DNA of 64,000 nt from Bradyrhizobium sp. 200 (GCF_023100945.1 NZ_CP064689.1:4074001-4138000); one strand, 5' to 3'. Positions 27,892 to 37,408 are shown, counted from the first letter of the stretch. Notes: generated from the sequence alone by a model not told the origin. Program-made: numbers and translations.

Positions 27892-28644
27892 ATGACCATC
27901 CCGACATCCAAACTGCGCACGCGTTGGAAAGTGTGCGCGGCCATGGGGTTGGCCGCGACCGTGCTTTTCAACGTGCCGAGGGTTGCGGACGCGCAGGTGA
28001 TTCAGGGTGTCGAGAAGGGCGCTCGCGAGGGTAACAGGGCGGCGGGACCGGTCGGCGGCGTGCTTGGTGGGGCGATCGGCGGTGTCGTTGGCGCTGTGAC
28101 CGGAGTCACCGGTGTACTGACGGGCGCAACAGGCAGCAAGACTGGTCAGGCGCCGGCGGCAAAAGAAAGCAAGCAGGGAGAAAGCAAGCAGGGCGACGCC
28201 GCCAAGCCAGCGAAGGGAGCCAAGGGCGGCAAGAAGGAAGCGGCCAGACAGCAGCAGGCCGCCGTCACTCAGGCCGCCGCGCCTCAACAGACGGCCGAAC
28301 AGATCGTTGCCAACAGCGACGCCAATATCGAGCGGATCAAGAAGGAGCTGAACCTCACGCCCGAGCAGGAAAAGCATTGGGCCGGGTTCAACAGTGCGAT
28401 GCACTATCTCGGCCATAACGGCGCCGATCGCCTCAATCTGCGTATTGCGCGCGCCAAGCGCGATCCGCCCGACGACATCATCGAGCAGATGCGCAATGAA
28501 GCCCAATTCCTCAACGATCGCGCCGTCGATCAGCGCAATGTGGCCGATGCGGCCGAGCCGTTATTTTCCAGCCTGAACGACAAGCAAAAAGCGGTCTTCA
28601 TTCAGGAAATGGTCAATCTGAGCCACGAGCGCGGCCTCGATTAG
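27892..28644 (+). CDS. Exported Spy/LTXXQ-like protein
   Basis: A protein of 250 residues. A signal peptide (CAAMGLAATVLFNVPRVADA) precedes a Gly-rich stretch (PVGGVLGGAIGGVVGAVTGV) that could contact membranes, a Lys/Ala linker, and a helical C-terminal domain with LTPEQEKHWAGF, the LTXXQ motif of Spy/CpxP periplasmic chaperones, ending in FSSLNDKQKAVFIQEMVNL. A role in envelope stress is inferred from the family. Confidence 0.85.
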   Translation: MTIPTSKLRTRWKVCAAMGLAATVLFNVPRVADAQVIQGVEKGAREGNRAAGPVGGVLGGAIGGVVGAVTGVTGVLTGATGSKTGQAPAAKESKQGESKQGDAAKPAKGAKGGKKEAARQQQAAVTQAAAPQQTAEQIVANSDANIERIKKELNLTPEQEKHWAGFNSAMHYLGHNGADRLNLRIARAKRDPPDDIIEQMRNEAQFLNDRAVDQRNVADAAEPLFSSLNDKQKAVFIQEMVNLSHERGLD

Positions 28645-28934
28645 AGGCCTCCGCCGGACGAATAGCCGGGTACGCAGGCCCTGGGGTAGGTTGAAAGGCG
28701 CGGCACCCGGCTACTCTGCCGCAGCGGCGCGGCTCCTCCCAATCTCATTGCAATGATGATGAAACCCTGACGGACTCGCGCCTTACTGATGGCTGACTTG
28801 CGGCGTTGTCGGGAACTTCATTCTTTGACGGGCAGTGTGGCGCCCCAACATCAGATGCGCCGTGACCAAGGCACTCAACTCGGCCGCGCCGGACCTGGCC
28901 GAGTTGAACTCAGATCCGCCACGAGAACGGGGCC

Positions 28935-29336
28935 TCAGGTTTTCGGGAAATTCAGTTCGACACCGACGCCGTCGGGATCGTAGAGGAAAAACTGCGTATC
29001 GCCGGTACGCGGCACGATGCTCTCGCGGAATTTGACGCCTTTCGACTGCAGGCGCTTGCGCATCCCATCGACATCCGTCGCTGCAAAGGCGATGTGGTCA
29101 AGCCGGCCGGTATCCTCGTACTTTTTCTCGGTACCGCGCACCACGATCCCCTCGCGCGGCTTGCGCGTGCCCATCAGATGCACTGTGGCAGTGCCGCCGG
29201 AATAGAGCCAGTAGCCGGGAAAATCGAGCGGCGGACGGTCGCCGTTCTCCAGGCCCAGCACGTCACAGTAGAAATCCTTGGTACGCTCAAGGTCAGATGG
29301 TTCGATGGTGTAGTGCTGCAATCCGCCAAGTCCCAT
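28935..29336 (-). CDS. VOC-family (glyoxalase/dioxygenase-like) protein
   Basis: A vicinal-oxygen-chelate protein of 133 residues. Likely metal ligands are the His in LQHYTIEPSDLERTKDFY, the His in DHIAFAATDVDGMRK and the Glu in DPDGVGVELNF. It follows the monooxygenase-like gene by nine bases on the same strand. The two are probably oxygenase steps in degradation of an aromatic compound, an inference from context. Confidence 0.88.
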   Translation of the reverse strand: MGLGGLQHYTIEPSDLERTKDFYCDVLGLENGDRPPLDFPGYWLYSGGTATVHLMGTRKPREGIVVRGTEKKYEDTGRLDHIAFAATDVDGMRKRLQSKGVKFRESIVPRTGDTQFFLYDPDGVGVELNFPKT

Positions 29337-29345
29337 GGTCGTCTC

Positions 29346-30548
29346 CTAAACAAAGCTGAGGTCGGTATCGACGCCCATCATCCAGGCGCCGACGGTTTCA
29401 AAATGCCTGAGCTGGCCTTGTAGCTGCTGGGTCACGGTATGGATGTCGCGGAACCGGCGTTCGAGCGGATGGTTCTCGAAGATCGCGGTGGCGCCGGCGG
29501 CGTTGTAGGCGAAGTCGACCGCCTCGCGCGCCTTGTGAATGGCGTGGGTGGAGGCCATGCGGATATTCATGCGCTGCGCCACCGTGATGGTCGCGCCCGC
29601 GCTGAGGTCTTTCCATGTGTCGGCCATCGACTGCAACACGTAGCCACGCGCGGCGCGGAGGTTGACTTCCGCCTGGGCGAGGTTGCTCTGAACCACGGCA
29701 TTGTCCCGCAACGACACCCTCGCGCCTCGCGGCACTTTGCTGCGCATCGTTTCGACGAAGTTGTCGAGTGCGGTGCGGGCGATGCCGCAGGCGACGCCGG
29801 CAAAGCCCACCTGGTAACAGGTGTGATTACTCATGCGGTACAGCGGACCGCGCTCGCGGCATTCCCGGTCGAACTCGCGGGTAATCGAATGGTCGGCGCG
29901 CACGAAGAAGTCGTTGAGCGCGAACTGGTCGCTGGCGGTGCCGCGCAGGCCGACGGTGTTCCAGATGTCGGTCCACTCCACGTCCTCGGAGCGTACCAGC
30001 ATGGTCCGCTCGAGCGGGGCGCCGCTAGCGTCGTATTTGGGCGAACCGTCGGCCGTGTGGATCGGGCAGTGCGCCCCGAGCCAAGTCGCATGCCGGCCGC
30101 CGGATGCAAAGGACCACACGCCGGTCACCCTGTAGCCGCCCTCGCATTCGACCGCCCGAACCCTGGGGCCGGGCCCCCACGCTAGCACCGCGCGCGGATC
30201 GCCGAAGATCGCCTGCGCTACCGGTAGGTCCAGATAAGCCGCCGACATCGCACAGCCGCCGGCCTGGCTGAGGCACCAGGCGGTGGAAGCATCGGCTTTG
30301 GCGATGGTTTCAATGACGTGGAAAAAAGTGACGGGATCGGTTTCGATTCCATTGGTGGAGCGGGGCAGCAACAGACGGAACAATTGGGCATCGTGCAGCT
30401 TGTCGAGCAGCGCGGGCGGCAGCCGGCGCGCGGTCTCGATGTCGTCGGAAGCTGTCGCGACATCGGGACGTACGGCCTCGGCCCGGGCAATCACCGCCTG
30501 GTCGCCGGCAAGATCGGCAGAATTTGCGATCGGTGCATTCAAGTCCAT
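29346..30548 (-). CDS. Acyl-CoA dehydrogenase-fold flavin monooxygenase
   Basis: A protein of 400 residues with the acyl-CoA dehydrogenase fold of the group D flavin monooxygenases (HsaA, HpaB-like). Supporting segments are FHVIETIAKADASTAWCLSQ, VRAVECEGGYRVTGVWSFAS, NTVGLRGTASDQFALNDFFV and AAGATAIFENHPLERRFRDI. These enzymes use reduced flavin from a separate reductase to hydroxylate aromatics. The start at 30548 gives the usual length. No reductase gene is adjacent. Confidence 0.85.
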   Translation of the reverse strand: MDLNAPIANSADLAGDQAVIARAEAVRPDVATASDDIETARRLPPALLDKLHDAQLFRLLLPRSTNGIETDPVTFFHVIETIAKADASTAWCLSQAGGCAMSAAYLDLPVAQAIFGDPRAVLAWGPGPRVRAVECEGGYRVTGVWSFASGGRHATWLGAHCPIHTADGSPKYDASGAPLERTMLVRSEDVEWTDIWNTVGLRGTASDQFALNDFFVRADHSITREFDRECRERGPLYRMSNHTCYQVGFAGVACGIARTALDNFVETMRSKVPRGARVSLRDNAVVQSNLAQAEVNLRAARGYVLQSMADTWKDLSAGATITVAQRMNIRMASTHAIHKAREAVDFAYNAAGATAIFENHPLERRFRDIHTVTQQLQGQLRHFETVGAWMMGVDTDLSFV

Positions 30549-30799
30549 GCCTGCCGGTCCATCGCGTTCCGTGTGCCAGTCATTGGTGGAAAAGCTATCG
30601 TGCCATCGTCGCGATCGGCAAGTCCATGGCGACGCGGAGCACATCTGCGAATAAGCGATCGGCATTTCGTGCCGCTCTGCACAATGGAGCCCGAAGGCAA
30701 TTGCATCGGCCGCTGGCGGTGCCTATTCCGGTTTCCTGAGCACATGCGCCGACTTGTTTAAGGTTTTGCGCTAGCCTTGGATCGATCGGACGGGACGGT

Positions 30800-31090
30800 A
30801 TGGAAGAGAAGCGAAAACATCCGCGAACGGAGATTGATGAGCCTGCCTATGTTTCGTCGGGCGGGTCCGTCATGCCCTGCGTGGTGCGGAATATCGCACG
30901 CGAGGGAGCGGCGATCGATGTCGACAACCCGGCCTTCGTCCCGCTGCACTTTCGCCTGGTGATGGCAAAGGATCCCTCGATCGTGCACGAATGCCGGATC
31001 GCCTGGATCCGGAAGAACCGTATCGGCCTGACCTTCATGAAGATCGCGAATGCGGCTGCGGAACCGCCGCCGTCGAACCCGGGGCGCTGA
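30800..31090 (+). CDS. PilZ-domain protein
   Basis: A single PilZ domain of 96 residues. KRKHPR near the start is the c-di-GMP-binding RxxxR-type motif, and VRNIAREGAAIDVD takes the place of the usual D/NxSxxG. Most of the binding signature is kept, but the serine is missing, so c-di-GMP binding is uncertain. Short PilZ proteins of this type are numerous in Bradyrhizobium. Confidence 0.85.
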   Translation: MEEKRKHPRTEIDEPAYVSSGGSVMPCVVRNIAREGAAIDVDNPAFVPLHFRLVMAKDPSIVHECRIAWIRKNRIGLTFMKIANAAAEPPPSNPGR

Positions 31091-31095
31091 GCACG

Positions 31096-32064
31096 CTATT
31101 CGATCCGCAACTTTGCATCGCGCACCACTTGGCCCCACTTGTCCATCTCCAGCCTGATACGCGCGCCGAACTGCTCCGGCGTATTGGCGACCGGCTTGAA
31201 GCCGAGCGTCGTCAGGCGCTCCTTGACGTCCGGCTGTGCGACGATTTTGGCGATCTCGCGATGAAGCAGATCGACGATCTCTTTCGGCGTTCCCGCGGGC
31301 GCGACGATGCCTGTGAGTGTATCGGCGTCCTGATCCTTCACGCCCTGTTCGGCGAAGGTCGGCACATCGGGCATCCCGGCGGCGCGTTCGGCTGACGCCA
31401 CGCCCAGTGCACGCAGTTGTCCGCTCTGCACCGCCGACAGGGCAGGCGGCAGCGCGGTGAAGGCGATCGGCGTGTGCCCGCCGACCGTTGCCTGGATCGC
31501 TGGCCCGGCACCTGTGAAGGGCACGTGCACCAGGTCGAGCTTGAAGGCGAGCCGGAAAAGCTCGCCGCCCAGATGCGGCGTCGAACCGATGCCGGGACCG
31601 GCAAAGCCGTACTTGCCGGGATTGTCCCGAACGAGCTGCACCAGCTCCGGAAGTGTCTTGGCGGGCACTTGCGGGTTGACCACCACGACATTCGGCGAAA
31701 CCGCGACCAGTGTTACGGGCGCGAAATCCTTGACCGGATCATAAGGGACTTTGGCATAGAGGCTGGGATTCACGACAAAGCCGGTGCTGATCACCATGAT
31801 GGTGTAGCCGTCCGGCGTCACGCGCGCGACCTGGCCGGCCGCAATGTTGCCGCCCGCACCGCCGACGTTCTCGACGAAGAACTGATGGCCGAGATTGTCG
31901 GAAAGCTTTTGGGCGACGATGCGGGCGATGGCGTCGGTCGGTCCGCCGGCGGGAAAGCCGACCACGACGCGCACCGGCTTGCTCGGATAGCCTTGCGCCG
32001 ACACTGCCACGACGCCGGACAGCAGCCACGTCGCTGCCAACAATATTCGCAAAGCTGCGGCCAT
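31096..32064 (-). CDS. Bug/TctC-type substrate-binding protein
   Basis: A protein of 322 residues with a signal peptide (AALRILLAATWLLSGVVAVS) and the Bug signature YPSKPVRVVVGFPAGGPTDA plus ARVTPDGYTIMVIST. The substrate is unknown. It is a stand-alone gene that converges with the PilZ gene five bases away. It is a second member of the family in the window and clearly not a recent duplicate of 1768-2742. Confidence 0.92.
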   Translation of the reverse strand: MAAALRILLAATWLLSGVVAVSAQGYPSKPVRVVVGFPAGGPTDAIARIVAQKLSDNLGHQFFVENVGGAGGNIAAGQVARVTPDGYTIMVISTGFVVNPSLYAKVPYDPVKDFAPVTLVAVSPNVVVVNPQVPAKTLPELVQLVRDNPGKYGFAGPGIGSTPHLGGELFRLAFKLDLVHVPFTGAGPAIQATVGGHTPIAFTALPPALSAVQSGQLRALGVASAERAAGMPDVPTFAEQGVKDQDADTLTGIVAPAGTPKEIVDLLHREIAKIVAQPDVKERLTTLGFKPVANTPEQFGARIRLEMDKWGQVVRDAKLRIE

Positions 32065-32152
32065 GGCGCTCTCCCCAATATGTTTGTTGTTGGGGCCATC
32101 ATCGGCGAGGCGCCGCCGCCGGACAAGGGGCTATTGCGACGGCCTGCGGCCG

Positions 32153-32788
32153 CTATTTCCTGAGCAGCGGCTTGATCCGCTCTTCGAACTCCTCGAACGA
32201 CATCGAGCCCTGCAGCCGCACACCGTTGAGAAAGAAAGTCGGCGTCGACGTGACCTTCAACTCCCGAACAGCGTATTGCTGGTCGGCGGTCAGCTTGTCG
32301 AACTGTGCCTGGTCTTTCTCGCAGGTCTCGACATCCTGTTCGCTCATTCCGTGCCGCTTGCCGACATAGATCAGGGTATCCTTGGTCTGTGCCATCAGGC
32401 GGTCCTGCAGCTTGAACAAGGTGTCGACTGCGCTGAGGTATTGTTCCGAGTCGCCTTTGCCGATGCAGCGCGCCAGTATCGAAGCTGCGGCGGCCTTGAT
32501 GTCGAGCGGAAATTCACGGAACACGAAACGCACCTTGCCGGTGTCGATATATTTCGATCGCAGCATCGGGAAGACATTCTGGCCGAACGCTGCGCAATGC
32601 GGGCAGCTCATCGAAGAATATTCGGTAATCGTCACCGGCGCCTTTGCAGACCCGATTGCGATGTCGGGGAGTGACACCGGTTTGGCGACGTTGGCAGCAA
32701 CCGTGCTTTGCGCCATCGCATAACCCACGAAGGAAAACGAAGCGCATGCGATGATCGCGGCGAAGGTGATGGGACGATGGACGTTCAA
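32153..32788 (-). CDS. DsbA-family thiol-disulfide oxidoreductase
   Basis: A periplasmic thioredoxin-fold protein of 211 residues. A signal peptide (to about residue 26) precedes TEYSSMSCPHCAAFGQNVFP, giving the active site Cys62-Pro-His-Cys65, and the cis-Pro loop is VTSTPTFFLNG. It resembles the Com1/DsbA-like group (thioredoxin_4). It should form or shuffle disulfides in exported proteins. Confidence 0.92.
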   Translation of the reverse strand: MNVHRPITFAAIIACASFSFVGYAMAQSTVAANVAKPVSLPDIAIGSAKAPVTITEYSSMSCPHCAAFGQNVFPMLRSKYIDTGKVRFVFREFPLDIKAAAASILARCIGKGDSEQYLSAVDTLFKLQDRLMAQTKDTLIYVGKRHGMSEQDVETCEKDQAQFDKLTADQQYAVRELKVTSTPTFFLNGVRLQGSMSFEEFEERIKPLLRK

Positions 32789-33034
32789 TGTTGCTCCGAA
32801 CCGAATTTGGTGAGCGATGACGCGATGTCCTTCCTTTTATTGGTTTGGCGAGCCGAAAGCCACCCGATCGGATTTGATCGCAAGCTGGGAACCATCGCCG
32901 TTTGCGGCCGTATCAGGCGAAGAAGCTTGTCGCCTGTCGCTGGCGATGATTTGATGGAAATGTGGCGCCTGCGCCGTTATCCACGCGGCCGCGCGCGCTT
33001 AGCCCGGTTCGGTGAAATACAACAAGAGAACGTC

Positions 33035-34297
33035 ATGACCCAGCACACGGCGCTGTTGAGCGAAACGCAGACAGCGGATGCCATGTTGCGGGCAAGGGCG
33101 CGGCTGGTGGTTCCCGGCGGCATGTGGGGCCATCTGAATGCTGCGCGGCTTCCGGAAGGCTATCCGCAATTCTTCGCCTCCGCGGAGGGCTGCCGCGTCC
33201 GCGACGTCGATGGCCGCGAATACATCGACTTCATGTGCAGTTGGGGACCGATCCTGCTCGGCCATCGGCACCCGGAAGTTCAGGCCGCGGCTGAGGCGCA
33301 GGCCGCCAAGGGAGACTGCTTCAACGGCCCGGGTGAGGTCATGGTGGAGCTTGCCGAGGATCTTGTGGCCATGCTGCCGCATGCAGATTGGGCGATGTTC
33401 CAGAAGAACGGCGGCGATGCGACCACGAGCTGCGTGACGATCGCCCGCGCCGGCGCCGGACGCCGCAAGGTGCTGGTCGCGCGTGGCAGCTATCACGGCG
33501 CGCTGCCATGGTGTTCGCCAAGCGTTGCCGGGGTGACGGCCGAAGACCGCGCGCATCTCCTGCACTTCGAGTATAACGACGTGCAGAGCCTGCGGGCGGC
33601 CGTCGAAGAGGCGGGCAACGATCTCGCGGCGATCCTGGTGACGGCTTTTCGCCACGACATGGGACGCGATCTCGAATTGCCGACAAAGGAATTCGCGGCT
33701 GCCGCACGTGCGGCATGCGACGCGGCTGACGCGGCTTTGATTATCGATGAAGTGCGGGCCGGCCTGCGCCTCGATATCAGGGGAAGCTGGGAGACGCTCG
33801 GCGTTCGTCCGGACCTGTGCGCCTGGAGCAAAGCGATTGCCAACGGCTATGCGCTGGCCGCCGTTACCGGCAACGATCGCTTTCGCGAAACCGCTACCAA
33901 GGTCTTCGTCACCGGGTCGTTCTGGTGCGGCACGGTGGCGATGGCGGCGGCGCGGGCGACGTTGCGGATCGCGCGCGAGACTGATGTGGCCGGGCATATC
34001 CGCGCGATGGGCCTGCGGTTGCGCGAGGGGCTGGCGTCGCTGGCGAAAGACCATGGTATCGCGATCCGCCAGAGCGGCCCGCCGCAGATGCCGCTGATGC
34101 TGTTCGAGGCCGACCCGGAGGTACGCAAGGGCAGGGCATTCTGCTCGGCCGCGCTACGCCATGGTGCGTTCTTTCATCCCCAGCACAATATGTTCCTGTC
34201 CTCGGCGCATCGCCCGGCCGATATCGACGAGGCATTGCAGGCGGCCTCGCACGGCTTCAAGGCCGTCCGTGAACTGGAAGCAAGATCCAATCGATAA
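33035..34297 (+). CDS. Class III aminotransferase (GSA-aminomutase-like)
   Basis: A PLP enzyme of 420 residues related to glutamate-1-semialdehyde aminomutase. Supporting segments are REYIDFMCSWGPILLGHRHP, the PLP Asp in AALIIDEVRAGLRLD and the Schiff-base lysine in CAWSKAIANGYALAAVTG. The start at 33035 (MTQHTALL) follows AAGAGA; a longer frame to 32708 overlaps the DsbA gene. It is probably a transaminase of unknown substrate, since hemL itself is usually elsewhere and better conserved. Confidence 0.85.
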   Translation: MTQHTALLSETQTADAMLRARARLVVPGGMWGHLNAARLPEGYPQFFASAEGCRVRDVDGREYIDFMCSWGPILLGHRHPEVQAAAEAQAAKGDCFNGPGEVMVELAEDLVAMLPHADWAMFQKNGGDATTSCVTIARAGAGRRKVLVARGSYHGALPWCSPSVAGVTAEDRAHLLHFEYNDVQSLRAAVEEAGNDLAAILVTAFRHDMGRDLELPTKEFAAAARAACDAADAALIIDEVRAGLRLDIRGSWETLGVRPDLCAWSKAIANGYALAAVTGNDRFRETATKVFVTGSFWCGTVAMAAARATLRIARETDVAGHIRAMGLRLREGLASLAKDHGIAIRQSGPPQMPLMLFEADPEVRKGRAFCSAALRHGAFFHPQHNMFLSSAHRPADIDEALQAASHGFKAVRELEARSNR

Positions 34298-34434
34298 GGC
34301 CACGGAGCGATCTTCCGGGCGATCGAGCCGAGAGCGGTGAACGCGGAAAGGCACTGCCCGACCGGCGGGGCCATCAGGGCCACGCCGTTGCGGTGATGAG
34401 TAGCCGGGCTTCAATTCACGTTGCGTTCAGTTCA

Positions 34435-34692
34435 TCACGCGACGCGGTTCCATGCGTGCTTTCCGGGGGCGGGCGTATAGCACACCGGATGTTCGAACTC
34501 GTGATGGTCCGCCAGGTGCATGACCTCGACGCAATCGGCATTCAGGCGATCATTGTCGACCAACCGCTCCGCCAACACCAGCGCCTGGGATGGTCCGATC
34601 GACTGGACCTCGATCTGGCGCTGCAGGCACTTGAAGCTGTGGCCGTCGGAATTACAGAGATCCTTGTAGAAGGAGACGCGATAATTGTTCAT
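34435..34692 (-). CDS. Small hypothetical protein
   Basis: A protein of 85 residues from ATG 34692, just after GGGAGGACAAG. It begins MNNYRVSFYKDLCNSDGHSF and carries a VLAERLVDN helix and a DCVEVMHLADHHEFEHPV segment with several His and Asp. It has no signal or membrane segment. Similar short proteins of unknown function occur in Bradyrhizobium. Confidence 0.7.
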   Translation of the reverse strand: MNNYRVSFYKDLCNSDGHSFKCLQRQIEVQSIGPSQALVLAERLVDNDRLNADCVEVMHLADHHEFEHPVCYTPAPGKHAWNRVA

Positions 34693-34735
34693 CTTGTCCT
34701 CCCGTCCTTCCGGCATCCTGTTATCTAGCTTACTC

Positions 34736-35060
34736 TCAGGCGTTCATGTCCGCCAGCCGCTGGCGGTTGCGCAATACAATTTAACGAGCGCTCGAAAACG
34801 CCGGGATGCGCTGGTCGCTGAGCTGCGAAAGCACCCGCGAAACGGTTTCCAGCGTCAGGCCGAGATAATCGCCGATATCGCGGCGGCTCCAGGCTGCGAC
34901 GCTTCGCCAGGCGAACGGTGGTATCGGCGATTGCTTCAACCGTCAGGCGGTGGGTCGAACCGGCATCGAGGCCGAACAAGTCGCCCGGCAGATGGAACGC
35001 GCCGATCTGCAACTGAATCGCGCCGCTGCGCGTTCCTGTCCCGTCAGGATCCATAATGGA
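34736..35060 (-). pseudogene. Decayed FNR/FixK-family regulator
   Basis: The minus strand carries the end of an FNR-type regulator in two frames. One reads FHLPGDLFGLDAGSTHRLTV, part of the sensor domain. After a frameshift near 34905 another gives the helix-turn-helix SRRDIGDYLGLTLETVSRVL, followed by a premature TAA at 34791-34793 and the expected tail RNRQRLADMNA. The N-terminal half is missing. The CBS gene now starts on the opposite strand at its upstream end. FNR-type boxes in the neighbourhood must be served by another regulator. Confidence 0.8.
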
Positions 35061-35069
35061 GAGGGCCCC

Positions 35070-35495
35070 GTGCATAGATTTCTGGAAGCGACCGCCGGGC
35101 AATACATGACGCGCGAGGTTAAAACGGTTGCAAGCGACACCACCATGCGCGAACTGCACAGGATGTTCGAGGTCGATGATTTCAACTGCTATCCGGTGCG
35201 CGAAGGCGATGACATCGTCGGCGTCGTAAGCAACTTCGATTTCCTGAAATGCTTCGCGTTCAACCCCGGCCGCATGGTTCCGGCCTATGACGATTTGCTG
35301 TCGCGGATGGTGTCGGATGTCATGACGCCTGAATTCATCTATGTCGATCCGGCAATGAAGCTGACCCGTGTCTTGCAACTCATGGTGGATCACCGGATGA
35401 AGAGCCTCCCGGTGCTAGATGCCGAGCAGCGGCTGGTCGGGATCATTGCGCGAGAGGACATCATGCGCGCACTGACCGCGAGCGCGCGCGGATAG
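35070..35495 (+). CDS. CBS-domain protein
   Basis: A tandem CBS-domain (Bateman) protein of 141 residues: first CBS QYMTREVKTVASDTTMRELH, second VMTPEFIYVDPAMKLTRVL with SLPVLDAEQRLVGIIAREDI. I start it at GTG 35070, five bases after GGAGAGGG; an ATG at 35105 in the first CBS repeat would be too short, and a frame open to 34950 runs through the pseudogene. CBS pairs bind adenosine ligands. The location suggests a low-oxygen or energy-stress role. Confidence 0.78.
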   Translation: MHRFLEATAGQYMTREVKTVASDTTMRELHRMFEVDDFNCYPVREGDDIVGVVSNFDFLKCFAFNPGRMVPAYDDLLSRMVSDVMTPEFIYVDPAMKLTRVLQLMVDHRMKSLPVLDAEQRLVGIIAREDIMRALTASARG

Positions 35496-35528
35496 AGCAT
35501 TCCCGCGGGACGCGCGCGCCGGGTGGAC

Positions 35529-36251
35529 CTAGCCCGCCCTTGCGCTCTCGATGTCCTCGGGCGACTTCAGAAACATCCCGGACATGGTATCGACCCAACA
35601 CAGGTGGTCGTGAACTTTATTCACGCCGGCGACGTTCTGCGCGGCCACCATGGCCGCTTGCCGCGAGCGTTCGTCGGTGATCACGCCACTCAGATGGACA
35701 ATTCCGTCGCGCACGATGACGTTGAGGCCAAACGGGCTCCAATCGTTCTTATCGATTGCGGTCAGGACGCGGCTGCGAATGTGATCGTCGTCGGCCGTCG
35801 GGTCGGGGATTTCGCGAGCAAGGCTTGCGACCGCGTGCATCAGATTGGCGCGCGACACAATGCCGACGAGCTTGTCACCCTTCATCACCGGCAGACGCTT
35901 GATGTCGTTAGTCTCCATCACATTGACGATCTCTTCCAGTGTCGCGTCTTCGGTGACCGTGATCGGATCGCTGGCCATGACGTCCGAGACTCTGCGGCCG
36001 CACTCACGAACGTAGTCGACGGCGGAGTCGCCCAGCAGGACTTTGAGCCAGCGACCGCGCTTGCGCTGCGTGCCGATTTCGTTGCGGCGAATGAAATCAC
36101 CTTCCGAGACAATGCCGACGAGCCGGCCGGCCGCATCGATGACCGGAAGCCCACTGACGTGATGCCGCAACATGGTATTGGCGGCCTCCAGAATGGTAGC
36201 ATCCGGCGCGATCGTAATAACGGAGCGGGTCATGATCTGATGGGCGCGCAT
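35529..36251 (-). CDS. CBS-CBS-BON protein
   Basis: A protein of 240 residues: two CBS repeats (MTRSVITIAPDATILEAANT... about 7-60; VMASDPITVTEDATLEEIVN... about 90-140) and a C-terminal BON domain (VLTAIDKNDWSPFGLNVIVR; VHLSGVITDERSRQAAMVAA). CBS-BON proteins are common in microaerobic gene blocks of Rhizobiales. It is divergent from the alcohol dehydrogenase gene, with an FNR-type box between them, so both may be induced at low oxygen. Confidence 0.92.
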   Translation of the reverse strand: MRAHQIMTRSVITIAPDATILEAANTMLRHHVSGLPVIDAAGRLVGIVSEGDFIRRNEIGTQRKRGRWLKVLLGDSAVDYVRECGRRVSDVMASDPITVTEDATLEEIVNVMETNDIKRLPVMKGDKLVGIVSRANLMHAVASLAREIPDPTADDDHIRSRVLTAIDKNDWSPFGLNVIVRDGIVHLSGVITDERSRQAAMVAAQNVAGVNKVHDHLCWVDTMSGMFLKSPEDIESARAG

Positions 36252-36352
36252 GTGACGGTCTCCTGTTCCACGTCATCGAGAAATGACAGAATGCTATGGC
36301 TGGCACAGCGTTGCCGACGTCGCCATGTTAGAGAAACGCCGTTCGGGGGCAA

Positions 36353-36366
36353 TTGACTGGGATCAA
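36353..36366. promoter_or_regulatory. FNR/FixK box
   Basis: TTGACTGGGATCAA matches TTGAT-N4-ATCAA with one change (T to C at position 5). It lies in the 173-base gap between the CBS-BON gene and the alcohol dehydrogenase, about 65 bases before the ATG at 36425, a suitable place to activate it and possibly the divergent gene. Confidence 0.7.
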
Positions 36367-36424
36367 ACGGTGTTCCGTTCGCACCCGATAGGCTGCACAC
36401 GCTTGCGTGAGGACGAGAGACGAG

Positions 36425-37408
36425 ATGCATGCCATGGTCCTGACGGCGCCCGGCGCGCCACTGCGGCTTGAGCAGCGGGAGGATCCCGTCCCGGGACCCG
36501 GCGCCGTGCGCGTCAAGGTCAGTGCATGCGGGGTTTGCCGGACCGATCTGCATGTCGTCGATGGGGAATTGCCCGGCATCGCCTATCCCATCGTTCCCGG
36601 CCACGAGGTGGTCGGCCGAATCGATGCACTCGGCGCCGACGTCACGTCCTTGAAAGTCGGCGAACGGGTCGGTGTTCCCTGGCTCGGCTATACCTGCGGT
36701 GAATGTTCCTATTGCCGGAGCGGCCGGGAAAACCTCTGCGATCGTCCGCGCTTCACCGGCTACACGCGCGACGGCGGCTTTGCCACGCATCTGGTAGCGG
36801 ATGCCCGCTATTGCTTTCCACTTGGCGAGGCCGGCGACGATATCTCGACCGCGCCGTTGCTTTGCGCGGGCCTGATCGGCTGGCGCTCGCTTGTCATGGC
36901 GGGCGAAGGAGGGCGCCTCGGCATTTTCGGCTTCGGAGCAGCCGGACATATCATCGCGCAGGTAGCCCGCTGGCAGGGCCGCTCGATCTATGCCTTTACC
37001 CGCAACGGCGATGTCGAGGCGCAGGCTCTTGCGAAATCGCTCGGCGCGGAATGGGCCGGGTCATCGGAGGATCGGCCTCCGGCGCCGCTCGACGCTGCGA
37101 TTATTTTCGCGCCGGTGGGCGATCTCGTTCCACTGGCGTTACGCGCCGTGCGCAAGGGCGGCCGCGTGGTATGCGCGGGCATTCACATGTCGGACATTCC
37201 CTCGTTCCCTTACCGTATCCTCTGGGAGGAACGGCAGCTACTTTCGGTCGCCAACCTCACGCGTGGCGACGGCATCGCGTTTTTGAAGGCCGCTACGCAA
37301 GCGGGCATCAGGACGCACACCAGCGTGTTTCCGTTGCGGGAAGCAAATGAAATCCTCTCGAAGCTGCGCGCCGGGCAGATCACCGGCGCCGCCGTACTGC
37401 AGCCATGA
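36425..37408 (+). CDS. Zinc-dependent alcohol dehydrogenase
   Basis: A medium-chain zinc alcohol dehydrogenase of 327 residues. The catalytic zinc ligands are in CGVCRTDLHVVDG and GHEVVGRIDA, the structural-zinc cysteines in CGECSYCRSGRENLC, and the NAD-binding glycines in LGIFGFGAAGHIIAQVA. The start at 36425 follows GAGGACGAGAGACGAG. The gene overlaps the next one by four bases and has an FNR-type box upstream, fitting a fermentative or microaerobic role. Confidence 0.93.
   Translation: MHAMVLTAPGAPLRLEQREDPVPGPGAVRVKVSACGVCRTDLHVVDGELPGIAYPIVPGHEVVGRIDALGADVTSLKVGERVGVPWLGYTCGECSYCRSGRENLCDRPRFTGYTRDGGFATHLVADARYCFPLGEAGDDISTAPLLCAGLIGWRSLVMAGEGGRLGIFGFGAAGHIIAQVARWQGRSIYAFTRNGDVEAQALAKSLGAEWAGSSEDRPPAPLDAAIIFAPVGDLVPLALRAVRKGGRVVCAGIHMSDIPSFPYRILWEERQLLSVANLTRGDGIAFLKAATQAGIRTHTSVFPLREANEILSKLRAGQITGAAVLQP

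Noticed and set aside
28876..28907. Inverted repeat CAACTCGGCC...GGCCGAGTTG
   Set aside because: Could be a terminator, but without a T tract and between convergent genes it could not be assigned to either.
34725..35393. Intact minus-strand gene of 222 residues
   Set aside because: Only part resembles an FNR regulator and the rest is antisense to the CBS gene; better explained as a pseudogene plus shadow.
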